DNA from: Salinicola corii
GTDB taxonomy: Bacteria > Pseudomonadota > Gammaproteobacteria > Pseudomonadales > Halomonadaceae
Direction: 5' to 3'
Length of the DNA stretch: 64,000 bases
NCBI RefSeq assembly: GCF_008298015.1
Contig: NZ_VTPX01000003.1
Span: forward strand, 130,290-194,289
In this document: one piece after another, positions 41,528 through 50,310 of the stretch
Numbering within the stretch: position 1 is the stretch's first letter
How the letters are laid out: each line of letters starts with the position of its first letter
Program-made: the position numbers and the translations under genes
Notes under the pieces: model-generated
Seen by the model: only the letters and a program-made list of their open reading frames with translations
Database searches by the model: none
Told to the model about the DNA's origin: nothing

Positions 41528-42334
41528 ATGTTCGTCGACTCTCACTGCCATCTCGATCGCCTCGATCTGACGCCCTACGGCGGCGATCTCGACGCGGCCC
41601 TGGAGGCCGCCAGGAGTCGTGGCGTCCGGCGTTTCCTGGCAATCTCGACGTCGCTGGAAGGCGCGCCGGACCTGGCCGGGATTGCGCGGCGCCATGACGA
41701 TGTCGACATCAGCGTCGGCCTGCATCCGCTCCACGAGGTGGCCCAGGAGCCCGACAGCGAGGCGATCCAGGCATGTGCCGACCGCTACGGTGCGGTGGCC
41801 ATTGGCGAAACGGGCCTCGATTTTCACTACGACAGCGTACCGCGGGAGATCCAGCGCCAGCGCTTCGCCTCCCATCTCCGTGCTGCCCGCGAACTCGAGC
41901 TACCGGTCGTGATCCATACCCGTGACGCGCGTGACGAAACGCTGGCACTGATCCGCGAGCATATCGATCCGCAGGTGGGCGGGGTGCTCCACTGCTTTAC
42001 CGAAGACCTGGAGATGGCCCGGGAGGCATTGAGGCTGGGCTTCTACATTTCGCTGTCGGGTATCGTCACGTTCGCCAGCGCCGAGGCGCTGCGCGGCGTG
42101 GCCCGCCAGGTACCGCTGGATCGCCTGCTGATCGAGACGGACAGTCCGTTCCTGGCGCCGGTTCCTCATCGCGGCCGGCCCAACGAGCCACAATGGGTCG
42201 TCGAGGTTGCCGAGTGCATCGCCCGCGAGCGAGGTATCACCGTCGACGAAGTGGCGATGCAGACCCGGGCCAACTTCTATCGACTGTTTCCCGGCTGCGC
42301 ACCGGACGGGCAGGCCGACAACCCGTTCGTGTGA
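41528..42334 (+). CDS. tatD: TatD-family metal-dependent deoxyribonuclease
   Basis: 268 residues. Metal ligands are visible: His6 and His8 in DSHCHLD, the glutamate of GETGLDFHY, histidines in VIHTRDA and LHCFTED, and the aspartate of ETDSPFLAP. TatD-type enzymes (YcfH/YjjV group) are nucleases or quality-control hydrolases. The position behind holB matches E. coli ycfH. I use the tatD symbol for the family; the E. coli orthologue here would be ycfH. Confidence 0.9.
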   Translation: MFVDSHCHLDRLDLTPYGGDLDAALEAARSRGVRRFLAISTSLEGAPDLAGIARRHDDVDISVGLHPLHEVAQEPDSEAIQACADRYGAVAIGETGLDFHYDSVPREIQRQRFASHLRAARELELPVVIHTRDARDETLALIREHIDPQVGGVLHCFTEDLEMAREALRLGFYISLSGIVTFASAEALRGVARQVPLDRLLIETDSPFLAPVPHRGRPNEPQWVVEVAECIARERGITVDEVAMQTRANFYRLFPGCAPDGQADNPFV

Positions 42335-42393
42335 GAGCGTTCACCGGCGACAATGCACGTAGCGGCGCTGGTGCGTCGTCCAAGGGGGGCACG

Positions 42394-42927
42394 ATGAAAC
42401 TCGACACGCTGTTCCAGCAGCTCGATCCGCAGTCGATTCCACCGCTGGCGCAGTGGGATCCGCCATTTTGCGGCGACATGGACCTGGTCATCTCGGCCAA
42501 TGGCGAGTGGATCCACGAGGGGACGCCGATACGGCGCCCCGCGCTGGTCGATCTGTTGAGCCGGGTGCTGCGCCGGGAGGCCGATGGCGGCTACTACCTG
42601 GTCACTCCCGCCGAGAAGCTGCGCATCGGGGTCGAGGATCTGCCGCTGCTGGTGACCGACGCCGATCGGGTCGATGCCGGTTGGATCGCTGTCACCGCCG
42701 ACGGCGACCGGGTGCCGCTGGACGCCACCCACCGTCTGACACTGGTGAGCGGTCCGGCGGGAGACCTCCTGCCGGCACTGCCCATTCGCCATGGCCTGCT
42801 GGCGCGCCTGCACCGCAACCTGTTCTATCGCTGGGTCGAGCTGGCCGAGCGGCGCGGCGGCGAGATCGGGCTGTGGAGCGGGGGTGTCTGGCAGGTGCTG
42901 GGCCGGATCGACGACGAGGCGTCATGA
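42394..42927 (+). CDS. DUF1285 family protein
   Basis: 177 residues, soluble, no signal peptide. The family pattern is clear: PPLAQWDPPFCGDMDLVI, NGEWIHEGTPI and a conserved C-terminal LHRNLFYRWVELAE. Structures of the family are known but no function is established. It follows tatD by 59 bases behind AAGGGGGG, and overlaps the helicase gene by 4 bases (ATGA). In pseudomonads a DUF1285 gene also follows tatD. Confidence 0.85.
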   Translation: MKLDTLFQQLDPQSIPPLAQWDPPFCGDMDLVISANGEWIHEGTPIRRPALVDLLSRVLRREADGGYYLVTPAEKLRIGVEDLPLLVTDADRVDAGWIAVTADGDRVPLDATHRLTLVSGPAGDLLPALPIRHGLLARLHRNLFYRWVELAERRGGEIGLWSGGVWQVLGRIDDEAS

Positions 42928-45197
42928 ACGATCTGGTCCACTCGATGCTGCCGGACAGGGCGAGCGCCGACGGATTGACCGCTGAACAGCGTGCCGTGGT
43001 CGGCCATCGTCAGGGTCACGCGCGGGTCGCTGCGGTAGCCGGTGCCGGCAAGACCACGACCCTGGTGAAGCGTGTGTTGCATCTGCTCGCCAACGGCGAG
43101 AATCCGCGGCGCATCCTGGTGCTGATGTTCAATCGCGCGGCGAGGGACGACTTCCGCGCCAAGCTGACCCGGGAGGCGCCGCCGAACGTCGCGCTGCCGG
43201 AGGTGAGAACCTTTCATTCGATCGGCCATCGCCTGACCCAGAGCCTGACACGCTGGGGATACCTGCCGCCGCGCCAGTTGCTGCAGGCGGACTGGCAGCG
43301 GGAACGGCTGCTGCGGCAGGCGGTGATGCAGAGCCTGGAGTCGGCCGACGGCGAAACCCGCGAGGCGGCCCTGGATGCGGATCGGCTCGAGGCGTTCGGC
43401 CAGTTCTGCGACCTGGTCAAGGCGGAGGTCGCCACGCCGGCGGAGCTGTTCGAAAAGCTCGGCTATACCGCTAGCGAGCGGCACTTCATCGACGCCTTCG
43501 AGGTGGTGGAATCGTTGCTCGAGTCCGCCGGACAGATGACCTATGCGGATCTCCTCCATCGTCCGCTGCGATGTCTCGAGAGCCACGCTGACGCGCGCCG
43601 CCGGGTCGAGGGTTTTCTGGGTCATGTGATCGTCGACGAATACCAGGACATCAACGAAGCCCAGCTACGGCTGCTCAAGATCCTCGCCGGCCGGCAGGCC
43701 CAGGTCATGGCGGTGGGCGATGCCAATCAGTGCATCTACGAGTGGCGCGGTGCGCGGCCCGACGCGATGCTGGCACGCTTCGACGGGCTGTTCGGCAACG
43801 CCAGCGAGTACCCGCTCTCCTATACCTTCCGACATGGCCACGCCCTGGCACTGGCTGCCAACCACGCGATTCGGCACAATCGCCAGCGCTGGGACCAGCT
43901 CTGTCTGGCAGCGCCCGGCAACCCCTTGACCGAACTCCAAACCGGCGTCGGTGCCAGCGCGCTGTTGGAGACACTGCAGCGCTGGCACGCGAATGGCCGA
44001 CACAGCGACGAGGCCTGCGTGCTGGTGCGCAGCTGGTCGTTGTCGGTCTCGGTACAGCTGCAGTTGCTGCGGGCCGGCGTGCCGTTTCGGCTGGCGCAGG
44101 AGGAGCGCTTCGTGTTCCGGTTGCCGCTGGTCCAGGCCCTGGCGGGCTACCTCCAACTGGCCCGCGAACCGCAGAGGCTGCACGATCCCGCCCATCTGGC
44201 GCTGCTGTTTTCGCAGCCGACGACCTTCGTGGCCCAGGAGCGCGTGCGCCGGCTGGTCGATGAGCTTGCCCGCACCCAGCATTGGCCGGCTCGCGACGCT
44301 TCGGTTCTGGCGGGCCTCAAACCCGGCCAGCGCCGGCACCTTAAACGGCGGTGGCAGCTGCTGTGCGAGCTCCCCAAACTGGCATCGTGGCCGCCGGCCA
44401 AGCTGCTCGAGCACGTGGTCGATGCCATCGACGCCGAGAAAATTCTGCGTCGCTCGGCGGCGCGACGCGAGAAAGGCGATGATGACGTACGCCTGCTCGA
44501 TGTCCTGATCGAGCAGGCGGGGGAGTTGGCCAGCGATCCCGAGGCGTTCATCGAGCTGCTGCGCAATCCGGTCGAGAATCGCCCCGACGGCGTGTTGATC
44601 AGCACGGTGCACGGCGCCAAGGGGCTGGAGTGGCCGCTGGTTGCGGTGTGGGGGCTCAACGAGGAGGATTTTCCCCATTTCAGTCGCGACAATCCGCTCT
44701 CGCCGGAGCGGCTGGAGGAGGAGCGGCGGCTCTACTACGTGGCCATCACCCGAGCCAGGGAGCGGCTGCTGCTGGTTCAGGATGGCGGCGATCACCGGCC
44801 GAGCCGGTTCCTCGACGAGACCGCGGTAGAGGACTGCAGTCGAATCGACCGGGCGATCCGCGGCGGCAGGGAGACCGGCGTCGCGGTTCGCGAGCCGGAG
44901 ATGATCGGCACCTATCTGGAGCGCATCGGCCAGGCGTGTGCGGATCTGGAGCATCTCGGGCGATCCCTCACGCTGCACGCCCGGCAGCCGGAGGCGCCAT
45001 CCCCGGCGGCTGCTGCCGAGCCGGTCGGTGTGGCGCCGTGGCGGGTCGGAGACCGGGTGCGGCACGCCAGCTTCGGTGATGGCGAGGTGCTGGTGGTCGA
45101 GGGCAATGCCGCCAACCCGGTGATCGATGTCCGCTTTGTCTCGGCCGGTCGCCGCCGCTTGATCGCCTCGCGAGCGCCGCTGACGAAACTCTCGTGA
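42924..45197 (+). CDS. UvrD/Rep-family superfamily 1 DNA helicase
   Basis: 757 residues. It shows the SF1A motifs in order: Q-motif LTAEQRAVV, Walker A AVAGAGKTTTL (Lys43), FNRAARDDF (Ia), Walker B IVDEYQDIN, III CIYEWRGARPD, V STVHGAKGLEW and VI RLYYVAITRARERLLL. The C-terminal 45 residues (RVGDRVRHASFGDGEV) form the Tudor-like tail seen in UvrD/PcrA. The Walker A has AGAGKTTT instead of the usual GSGKT of UvrD and Rep, so it is a divergent branch rather than uvrD itself. It is translationally coupled to the DUF1285 gene. Confidence 0.88.
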   Translation: MNDLVHSMLPDRASADGLTAEQRAVVGHRQGHARVAAVAGAGKTTTLVKRVLHLLANGENPRRILVLMFNRAARDDFRAKLTREAPPNVALPEVRTFHSIGHRLTQSLTRWGYLPPRQLLQADWQRERLLRQAVMQSLESADGETREAALDADRLEAFGQFCDLVKAEVATPAELFEKLGYTASERHFIDAFEVVESLLESAGQMTYADLLHRPLRCLESHADARRRVEGFLGHVIVDEYQDINEAQLRLLKILAGRQAQVMAVGDANQCIYEWRGARPDAMLARFDGLFGNASEYPLSYTFRHGHALALAANHAIRHNRQRWDQLCLAAPGNPLTELQTGVGASALLETLQRWHANGRHSDEACVLVRSWSLSVSVQLQLLRAGVPFRLAQEERFVFRLPLVQALAGYLQLAREPQRLHDPAHLALLFSQPTTFVAQERVRRLVDELARTQHWPARDASVLAGLKPGQRRHLKRRWQLLCELPKLASWPPAKLLEHVVDAIDAEKILRRSAARREKGDDDVRLLDVLIEQAGELASDPEAFIELLRNPVENRPDGVLISTVHGAKGLEWPLVAVWGLNEEDFPHFSRDNPLSPERLEEERRLYYVAITRARERLLLVQDGGDHRPSRFLDETAVEDCSRIDRAIRGGRETGVAVREPEMIGTYLERIGQACADLEHLGRSLTLHARQPEAPSPAAAAEPVGVAPWRVGDRVRHASFGDGEVLVVEGNAANPVIDVRFVSAGRRRLIASRAPLTKLS

Positions 45198-45243
45198 TAG
45201 GCCAGACTGTCCCTTTCGATCGATGACGCTTGTGGAGGGAGTG

Positions 45244-46071
45244 ATGAACGCATCCGTGCTGGTGACGGTGGAGGAGTTGCAGCGCAGTCTCGTCGGCGAT
45301 CGCCCGCCGCTTGTACTGGATTGTCGTGCTCGCTTGGATGACGCCTCAGCAGGAAAGCGGCTTTGGCGGGAATCGCATATCCCTGGCAGTCACCAACTGG
45401 ATATGGATCGCGATCTCTCTAGCCCGCCCGGTGACGGTGGCCGCCATCCGCTGCCGTCTCCTGAGGCCTTTACGACGACGATCCAATGTCTTGGCATCCA
45501 GCCGCACCGTGCCGTGGTGGTTTATGACGACAAAGGTGGACAGCTATCGGCAGCTCGCGCCTGGTGGATGCTGGCTTGCTGGGCGAGACATCCCGATGTG
45601 CGGGTGCTCGACGGTGGCTTGCCCGCCTGGCAGGCTGCTGGCGGTGAGCTGGCGACGAATGAGTCGATATCGCCGCTGACCAGCCGATGGCGGCCGGATT
45701 TCGACCATACGGTGCTCATCTCGGCACGAGATCTGTTGGAAGATGGTGGCTTGCTGGTCGATGCCCGAGGCGAAGCTCGCTTTCGTGGCGACGAGGAACC
45801 CATTGATGCGGTTGCGGGACATATCCCCGGCGCAGCCTGTCGACCCAGTAGCACCAATCTCGATGCGACCGGTCATTTCAAGTCACCACGGCGGCTGGCG
45901 GAGGAGTTGCCTCGGGCCGACAGCGTGACGGCCTATTGCGGCTCCGGCGTGACTGCCTGCCACAACATCCTCGCCTATGCAATTGCGGGCCTGCCATTGC
46001 CGCGACTCTACGCCGGCTCCTGGAGCGAGTGGATCCGCGACCCCGCCAGGCCGGTCGCGACCGGCGACTAG
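45244..46071 (+). CDS. Two-domain sulfurtransferase (3-mercaptopyruvate type)
   Basis: 275 residues with two rhodanese domains. The N-terminal one is inactive. The C-terminal one carries Cys232 in CGSGVTAC, the loop of 3-mercaptopyruvate sulfurtransferases (thiosulfate enzymes have CRKGVT). DCRARL and HIPGSHQLDMD are N-terminal family marks. The ATG at 45244 is behind GGAGGGA; an ATG 7 codons upstream is less well placed. Base composition appears somewhat lower in G+C than the neighbours, which could reflect separate origin. It is related to SseA. Confidence 0.88.
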   Translation: MNASVLVTVEELQRSLVGDRPPLVLDCRARLDDASAGKRLWRESHIPGSHQLDMDRDLSSPPGDGGRHPLPSPEAFTTTIQCLGIQPHRAVVVYDDKGGQLSAARAWWMLACWARHPDVRVLDGGLPAWQAAGGELATNESISPLTSRWRPDFDHTVLISARDLLEDGGLLVDARGEARFRGDEEPIDAVAGHIPGAACRPSSTNLDATGHFKSPRRLAEELPRADSVTAYCGSGVTACHNILAYAIAGLPLPRLYAGSWSEWIRDPARPVATGD

Positions 46072-46122
46072 GCCCGGCTTCGCCCAGCGCCGTGTCCCGG
46101 TCGTAAGCTCGAAGCGGGAACC

Positions 46123-46154
46123 AAAAACTGCCCCAGGCATTTGCTTGGGGCGGT
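46123..46154 (-). terminator. Intrinsic terminator after the ETF-QO gene
   Basis: A 12-bp stem with G-T pairs (ACTGCCCCAGGC with GCTTGGGGCGGT) and a 4-base loop has a run of five T residues on the minus strand. It lies about 30 bases behind the ETF-QO stop and is convergent with the sulfurtransferase. A 12-bp outer inverted repeat (46104-46115 with 46175-46186) encloses it. Confidence 0.85.
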
Positions 46155-46183
46155 CTGCTTTATGCTGCCTTCGAGCTTCGAGC

Positions 46184-47860
46184 TTACATGTTGGGGTAGT
46201 TGGGGCCGCCGCCGCCTTCCGGTGCCACCCAGGTGATGTTCTGGGACGGGTCCTTGATATCGCAGGTCTTGCAGTGGATGCAGTTCTGGAAATTGATCCG
46301 GAACTGCGGCTCACCCGCTTCCTCGACCACCTCGTAGACGCCCACCGGGCAGTAGCGCTGCGCGGGTTCGGCGTAGGTCGGCAGGTTCTTCTCGATCGGG
46401 ATGTCGGGATCGCTCAGCTTCAGATGACAGGGCTGGTTCTCGTCATGGTTGGTGTTCGACAGGAACACCGATGATGGCTTGTCGAACGACAGCTTGCCGT
46501 CGGGCTTGGGATAGTCGATCGGCGATGACTCCGGCGCGGTCTGCAGGCGATGGTCCGGCGTGGTGTCGTGCTGCGTCGGCAGCTTGCCGCCCAGCAGTTG
46601 ATCGACGAAATTGAAAGCGCCGCCGCCCACGGTACCGAACCTGTGAATGGCCGGGCCAAAGCTGCGGCTGGCATCGAGCTCCCGCCACGCCCAGCTCGAC
46701 TCCCAGGCCGAGGTGAACTCAGTGAGCTCCTTGCCGCCCTCATCGCCCTCATCGTCGGCGGCGATGGCGGCGAATACGGTCTCGGCCGCGATCAGCCCCG
46801 ACTTCATCGCGGTATGAATACCCTTGATCTTGGCGAAGTTGAGTGTGCCGGCATCGCAGCCCAGCAGCAGGGCGCCGGGCATGGTCATCCTGGGCAGGCA
46901 GTTGGCACCGCCCTTGGTGATTGCGCGGGCGCCGTAGGCCACGCGTTTTCCGCCTGTCAGATGACGCGCCAGCAGTGGATGATGCTTCATGCGCTGGAAT
47001 TCGTCGAAGGGCGAGAGATAGGGATTGCGATAGGCCAGGTCGACGATCAGGCCCACCATGACCTGCTGATCGTCACCATGGTAGAGAAACCAGCCTCCAT
47101 GGCTATCGCCACCGAGCGGCCAGCCGGAGCCGTGCAGCACCAGGCCGGGCTGGTGCTGCTCGGCGGGCACGTCCCACAGCTCCTTGAAGCCGATGGCGTA
47201 GTGCTGGGGGTCGCGGTTCGCATCGAGCTCGAAGCGCGCGATCAACTGCTTGCCGATATGGCCGCGGGCCCCTTCGCAGAACAGCGTGTACTTGGCGCGA
47301 AGTTCCATGCCGGGCATGTAATTGGCGGTTTCGCTGCCGTCGGCGGCAACTCCCATGTCGCCGGTGATGATGCCGCGTACGATGCCATCCTCGTCGACGA
47401 TGGGCTCCTGCGCGGCGAAGCCGGGGAAGATCTCGACGCCCAGCCCCTCGGCCTGCTCGGCCAGCCAGCGACAGAGGTTGCCGGCACTGATGACGTAGTT
47501 TTGTGTGGCCTGGCTGTCGCTGCCATGGCCTGTGTTGTGCATCGATTTCGGCACCAGGGCGTTGGGCAGTTTCTGCGCCTTGTCGGCGTCTTTCAGCAGG
47601 TAGAGTTCATCGCGCAGCACGGGCGTGTTCAGCGGCGCGCCGCGCTCGGCCCAGTCGGGAAACAGCTCCGCCAGGGCTCGCGGTTCGAACACCGCGCCGG
47701 AGAGAATGTGCGCGCCGACCTCCGACCCCTTTTCGACCACGCAGACCGATAACTCCCGTCCGGCGTCGCTCGCTTGCTGCATCAGACGACATGCCGCCGA
47801 CAGCCCGCTGGGGCCTGCACCGACGATCACTACGTCGAAATCCATGGATTCACGTTCCAA
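46184..47860 (-). CDS. Electron transfer flavoprotein-ubiquinone oxidoreductase
   Basis: 558 residues. FAD fold GAGPSG at 14-19, the membrane-surface ubiquinone domain in the middle, and a C-terminal 4Fe-4S ferredoxin domain with Cys504, Cys527, Cys530 and Cys533 (CIHCKTCDIKDP). It passes electrons from acyl-CoA and related dehydrogenases via ETF to ubiquinone. I keep the TTG start at 47860 because GAGGAG sits exactly 7 bases upstream; the ATG five codons inside would be 22 bases from that site. It is divergent from etfB-etfA. Confidence 0.94.
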   Translation of the reverse strand: MERESMDFDVVIVGAGPSGLSAACRLMQQASDAGRELSVCVVEKGSEVGAHILSGAVFEPRALAELFPDWAERGAPLNTPVLRDELYLLKDADKAQKLPNALVPKSMHNTGHGSDSQATQNYVISAGNLCRWLAEQAEGLGVEIFPGFAAQEPIVDEDGIVRGIITGDMGVAADGSETANYMPGMELRAKYTLFCEGARGHIGKQLIARFELDANRDPQHYAIGFKELWDVPAEQHQPGLVLHGSGWPLGGDSHGGWFLYHGDDQQVMVGLIVDLAYRNPYLSPFDEFQRMKHHPLLARHLTGGKRVAYGARAITKGGANCLPRMTMPGALLLGCDAGTLNFAKIKGIHTAMKSGLIAAETVFAAIAADDEGDEGGKELTEFTSAWESSWAWRELDASRSFGPAIHRFGTVGGGAFNFVDQLLGGKLPTQHDTTPDHRLQTAPESSPIDYPKPDGKLSFDKPSSVFLSNTNHDENQPCHLKLSDPDIPIEKNLPTYAEPAQRYCPVGVYEVVEEAGEPQFRINFQNCIHCKTCDIKDPSQNITWVAPEGGGGPNYPNM

Positions 47861-47949
47861 ACCCGATCTCCTCGCTTGCTGGCAGGGCCTATGTCACGAT
47901 GCCTGCCCGGTCCGTTCGTCGACGGCGATGGACCGTCGTTTGTTATAGC

Positions 47950-47959
47950 CTAACGTTAG
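47950..47959. promoter_or_regulatory. Palindrome CTAACGTTAG, operator candidate
   Basis: A perfect 10-bp palindrome lies 3 bases upstream (on the minus strand) of the ETF-QO -10 box, where a bound repressor would cover the promoter. In Pseudomonas the etf genes answer to the fatty-acid regulator PsrA, but this sequence is not the PsrA consensus. Confidence 0.35.
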
Positions 47960-48012
47960 CCAGATGATTGCCGTTATGCCAACCGGCGCTGGTCTTATGC
48001 GAAGGTGCTGCT

Positions 48013-48041
48013 TCGGCACGATGCCGTCGATGCGCTATTAT
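48013..48041 (+). promoter_or_regulatory. Possible etfBA promoter
   Basis: TCGGCA and TATTAT are 17 bases apart, with matches of 4/6 and 5/6. Transcription would start near 48048, about 200 bases before etfB. Confidence 0.45.
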
Positions 48042-48250
48042 CGCATTTTCGCCCATCGCTGTCCCCGTGATGCACCATCCTGGGGCGCGGTGGGTGTCGA
48101 GTTGACCCCGGCCGGCGTCGGCGTGATTCTGTCTCCGCCGACGTTTTTGTTACCGGGCATCGAGCCATGATCGGGGGCCGCCGAGGCGCCAATCGTCGAT
48201 ATCGGCCGATGCCTGCCGGGTCGGTCTGCCAACAGCCAGCGAGGACACCC

Positions 48251-49012
48251 ATGAAAGTACTCGTCGCGGTCAAACGCGTCATCGACTACAACGTCAAGAT
48301 CCGGGTCAAGCCGGACCACTCCGATGTCGACCTGACCAACGTCAAGATGGCCATGAACCCGTTCTGCGAGATCGCGGTGGAAGAGGCCGTTCGACTCAAG
48401 GAGAAGGGGATCGCCACCGAGATCGTCGCCGTCACGGTCGGTCCCAAGGCCTCGCAGGAACAGCTGCGCACGGCATTGGCGCTGGGTGCGGATCGTGCCA
48501 TCCACGTCGAGACCGACGCGCGCGTCGAGTCGCTGGCGGTCGCCAAGCTGCTCAAGGGCGTCGTCGACGAGGAGCAGCCCGACCTGGTCATCCTCGGCAA
48601 GCAGGCCATCGATACCGACAACAACCAGACCGGCCAGATGCTGGCGGCCCTGAGCGGCATGGGCCAGGGCACCTTCGCCTCCGAAGTGGCCTTCGGCGAC
48701 GGTGTCGAAGAGGGTGAGGTTCGCGTCACCCGCGAGATCGATGGCGGCCTGCAGACCGTCGCGCTCAAGCTGCCGGCCGTGGTCACTACCGACCTGCGCC
48801 TCAACGAGCCGCGCTACGCCAAGCTGCCGGACATCATGAAAGCCAAGAAGAAGCCGCTCGATACCAGGACGCCGGAGGCGCTCGGCGTGACCGTTGCCAG
48901 CGGATTGTCGCTGCTCAAGGTCGAGACGCCGGCCGAGCGCAAGGGCGGTATCAAGGTGGGCTCCGTGGATGAGCTGATCGACAAACTCAAGAACGAAGCC
49001 AAAGTGCTTTGA
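48251..49012 (+). CDS. etfB: Electron transfer flavoprotein beta subunit
   Basis: 253 residues. [18 protein letters not shown] start, the VVAVTVGP and [16 protein letters not shown] stretches and the ETF-beta signature [21 protein letters not shown] (in parts) identify it. It binds AMP and, with EtfA, carries electrons from acyl-CoA dehydrogenases to ETF-QO. A GAGG site precedes the ATG at 48251; the frame opens 28 codons earlier without family similarity. etfA follows by 14 bases. Confidence 0.96.
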   Translation: MKVLVAVKRVIDYNVKIRVKPDHSDVDLTNVKMAMNPFCEIAVEEAVRLKEKGIATEIVAVTVGPKASQEQLRTALALGADRAIHVETDARVESLAVAKLLKGVVDEEQPDLVILGKQAIDTDNNQTGQMLAALSGMGQGTFASEVAFGDGVEEGEVRVTREIDGGLQTVALKLPAVVTTDLRLNEPRYAKLPDIMKAKKKPLDTRTPEALGVTVASGLSLLKVETPAERKGGIKVGSVDELIDKLKNEAKVL

Positions 49013-49026
49013 AAGGAGCGGATGGG

Positions 49027-49953
49027 ATGAGCATTCTGGTTCTCGCCGAATACCACGACGGACAGCTCGCTGCCGGTACCGCCCACGTCGTGGGTGCAGC
49101 CCGGGCGATCGGCGGCGATATCGATATCCTGGTCGCGGGCGACGATATCGCCGGCGTTGCCGAAGCGGCCGCCAGGCTCGACGGCGTCTCGCGCGTCCGC
49201 GTGGCCGACGCCCCGGTATACGCCCACCAGTTGGCCGAGCCGCTGGCGGATCTGCTGGTCCAGCTCGCCGACGACTACAGCCACGTGCTGGCCGCGGCCT
49301 CCACGGATGGCAAGAACGTGCTGCCACGCGTCGCCGCGCTCAAGGACGTCTCCCAGATCTCCGAGATTTTGAGCGTCGAGAGTGCCGATACCTTCAAGCG
49401 GCCGATCTATGCCGGCAACGCCATCGCCACGGTGCAATCCCGCGATCCGCTCAAGGTCATCACGGTGCGCACCACGGCGTTCGAGCCGGTGGCCGACGGC
49501 GCCGCCGCTCCCGTCGAAGCCCTGGATATCGTGGTCTCCAGCACGCTGTCGCGTTTCATTGGCGAGGAGCTGGCCCAGAACGAACGTCCGGAGCTGGGTG
49601 GCGCGCGCGTCGTCATTTCCGGCGGTCGCGGGATGGGCAATGGCGACAACTTCAAGCTTCTCGACGGCATCGCCGACAAGCTGGGTGCGGCGATTGGTGC
49701 CTCCCGCGCCGCCGTCGACGCCGGCTTCGTGCCCAACGACATGCAGGTCGGACAGACCGGCAAGATCGTTGCCCCCGATCTCTATATCGCCGTGGGGATC
49801 AGCGGCGCGATCCAGCATCTGGCCGGGATGAAGGACTCCAAGGTGATCGTGGCGATCAACAAGGACGACGAGGCGCCGATCTTCCAGGTGGCGGACTATG
49901 GCCTGGTGGGCGACCTGTTCGAGATCCTGCCCGAGCTGGAGCAGAAGCTGTAG
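49027..49953 (+). CDS. etfA: Electron transfer flavoprotein alpha subunit
   Basis: 308 residues. N-terminal domain with [12 protein letters not shown]-terminal FAD domain with [30 protein letters not shown] and [10 protein letters not shown]. The ATG at 49027 is 8 bases behind AAAGGAG. It ends in a UAG. Directly behind that stop an in-frame partial copy of its own last 25 codons is present (49963-50046), so readthrough would add 30 more residues before a second UAG. Confidence 0.96.
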   Translation: MSILVLAEYHDGQLAAGTAHVVGAARAIGGDIDILVAGDDIAGVAEAAARLDGVSRVRVADAPVYAHQLAEPLADLLVQLADDYSHVLAAASTDGKNVLPRVAALKDVSQISEILSVESADTFKRPIYAGNAIATVQSRDPLKVITVRTTAFEPVADGAAAPVEALDIVVSSTLSRFIGEELAQNERPELGGARVVISGGRGMGNGDNFKLLDGIADKLGAAIGASRAAVDAGFVPNDMQVGQTGKIVAPDLYIAVGISGAIQHLAGMKDSKVIVAINKDDEAPIFQVADYGLVGDLFEILPELEQKL

Positions 49954-49962
49954 AAAATCGGG

Positions 49963-50046
49963 ATTTTCCAGGTGGCGCTCTCGCAGGTCCCCGGCCTGGC
50001 CGGTGACCTGTTCGAGATCCTGCCCGAGCTGGAACAGAAGCTGTAG
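49963..50046 (+). repeat. In-frame partial duplication of the etfA 3' end
   Basis: Nine bases behind the etfA stop, 49963-50046 repeats 49879-49953. The first 15 bases match 14/15. A variable middle (24 bases against 15) follows. The last 45 bases match 43/45 including the stop. Both differences in that last block are silent (GGC/GGT, GAG/GAA). The copy is in the etfA frame and encodes IFQVALSQVPGLA then [14 protein letters not shown]. Confidence 0.9.
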
Positions 50047-50076
50047 TCCCGTCGCCGTGGAACCGCGGTGGTGAAG

Positions 50077-50105
50077 AAGCCGATGCCCGATGGCATCGGC
50101 TTTTT
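50077..50105 (+). terminator. Intrinsic terminator of etfBA
   Basis: An 11-bp perfect stem (AAGCCGATGCC with GGCATCGGCTT) with a 4-base loop ends in five T residues, 30 bases behind the duplicated etfA tail. Confidence 0.9.
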
Positions 50106-50194
50106 CGTGTCCGGGGATCGGGCGCCGTGTTCAGGAAGCCTTGCCTCAGCGCCAGCGAAGGGCGTCGCTGAGAGGGTGGCGGCGTGCATGCGGA

Positions 50195-50220
50195 TTGATA
50201 ATTGTTCTTGTTTGTATTAG
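50195..50220 (+). promoter_or_regulatory. AT-rich promoter patch with a partial Fur-box-like half
   Basis: TTGATA at 50195 and TATTAG at 50215 resemble -35 and -10 boxes but are only 14 bases apart. TGATAAT (50196-50202) is a perfect half of the 7-1-7 Fur motif, while the second half matches 3 of 7. Iron control of a TonB-type operon would be expected, so the resemblance is worth noting. Confidence 0.35.
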
Positions 50221-50310
50221 CGTGTCGCGTCGAATTCAACGTCGTCATCCCGCCGACCCGGCGGCGCTCTTCACCGCCTCGTCGTTACGGCTCATCCGCA
50301 AGGAGATAGC

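Larger units (their letters stand above)
47861..48250. other. Divergent control region between ETF-QO and etfB
   Basis: 390 bases with no gene. It contains a minus-strand TATAAC -10 box (47942-47947), a CTAACGTTAG palindrome in the presumed spacer of that promoter, and a plus-strand promoter candidate (48013-48041) for etfB. The 200-base etfB leader is otherwise featureless. Confidence 0.6.
49954..50310. other. Intergenic region between etfA and the TonB2-type operon
   Basis: 357 bases holding the duplicated etfA tail, the etfBA terminator and an AT-rich control patch (50191-50220) ahead of the DUF3450 gene. No other gene is visible. Confidence 0.65.

Noticed and set aside
46550-47752. A 400-codon open frame opposite the ETF-QO gene
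   Set aside because: Antisense shadow of a gene whose domains and Fe-S cysteines are intact; no family features.
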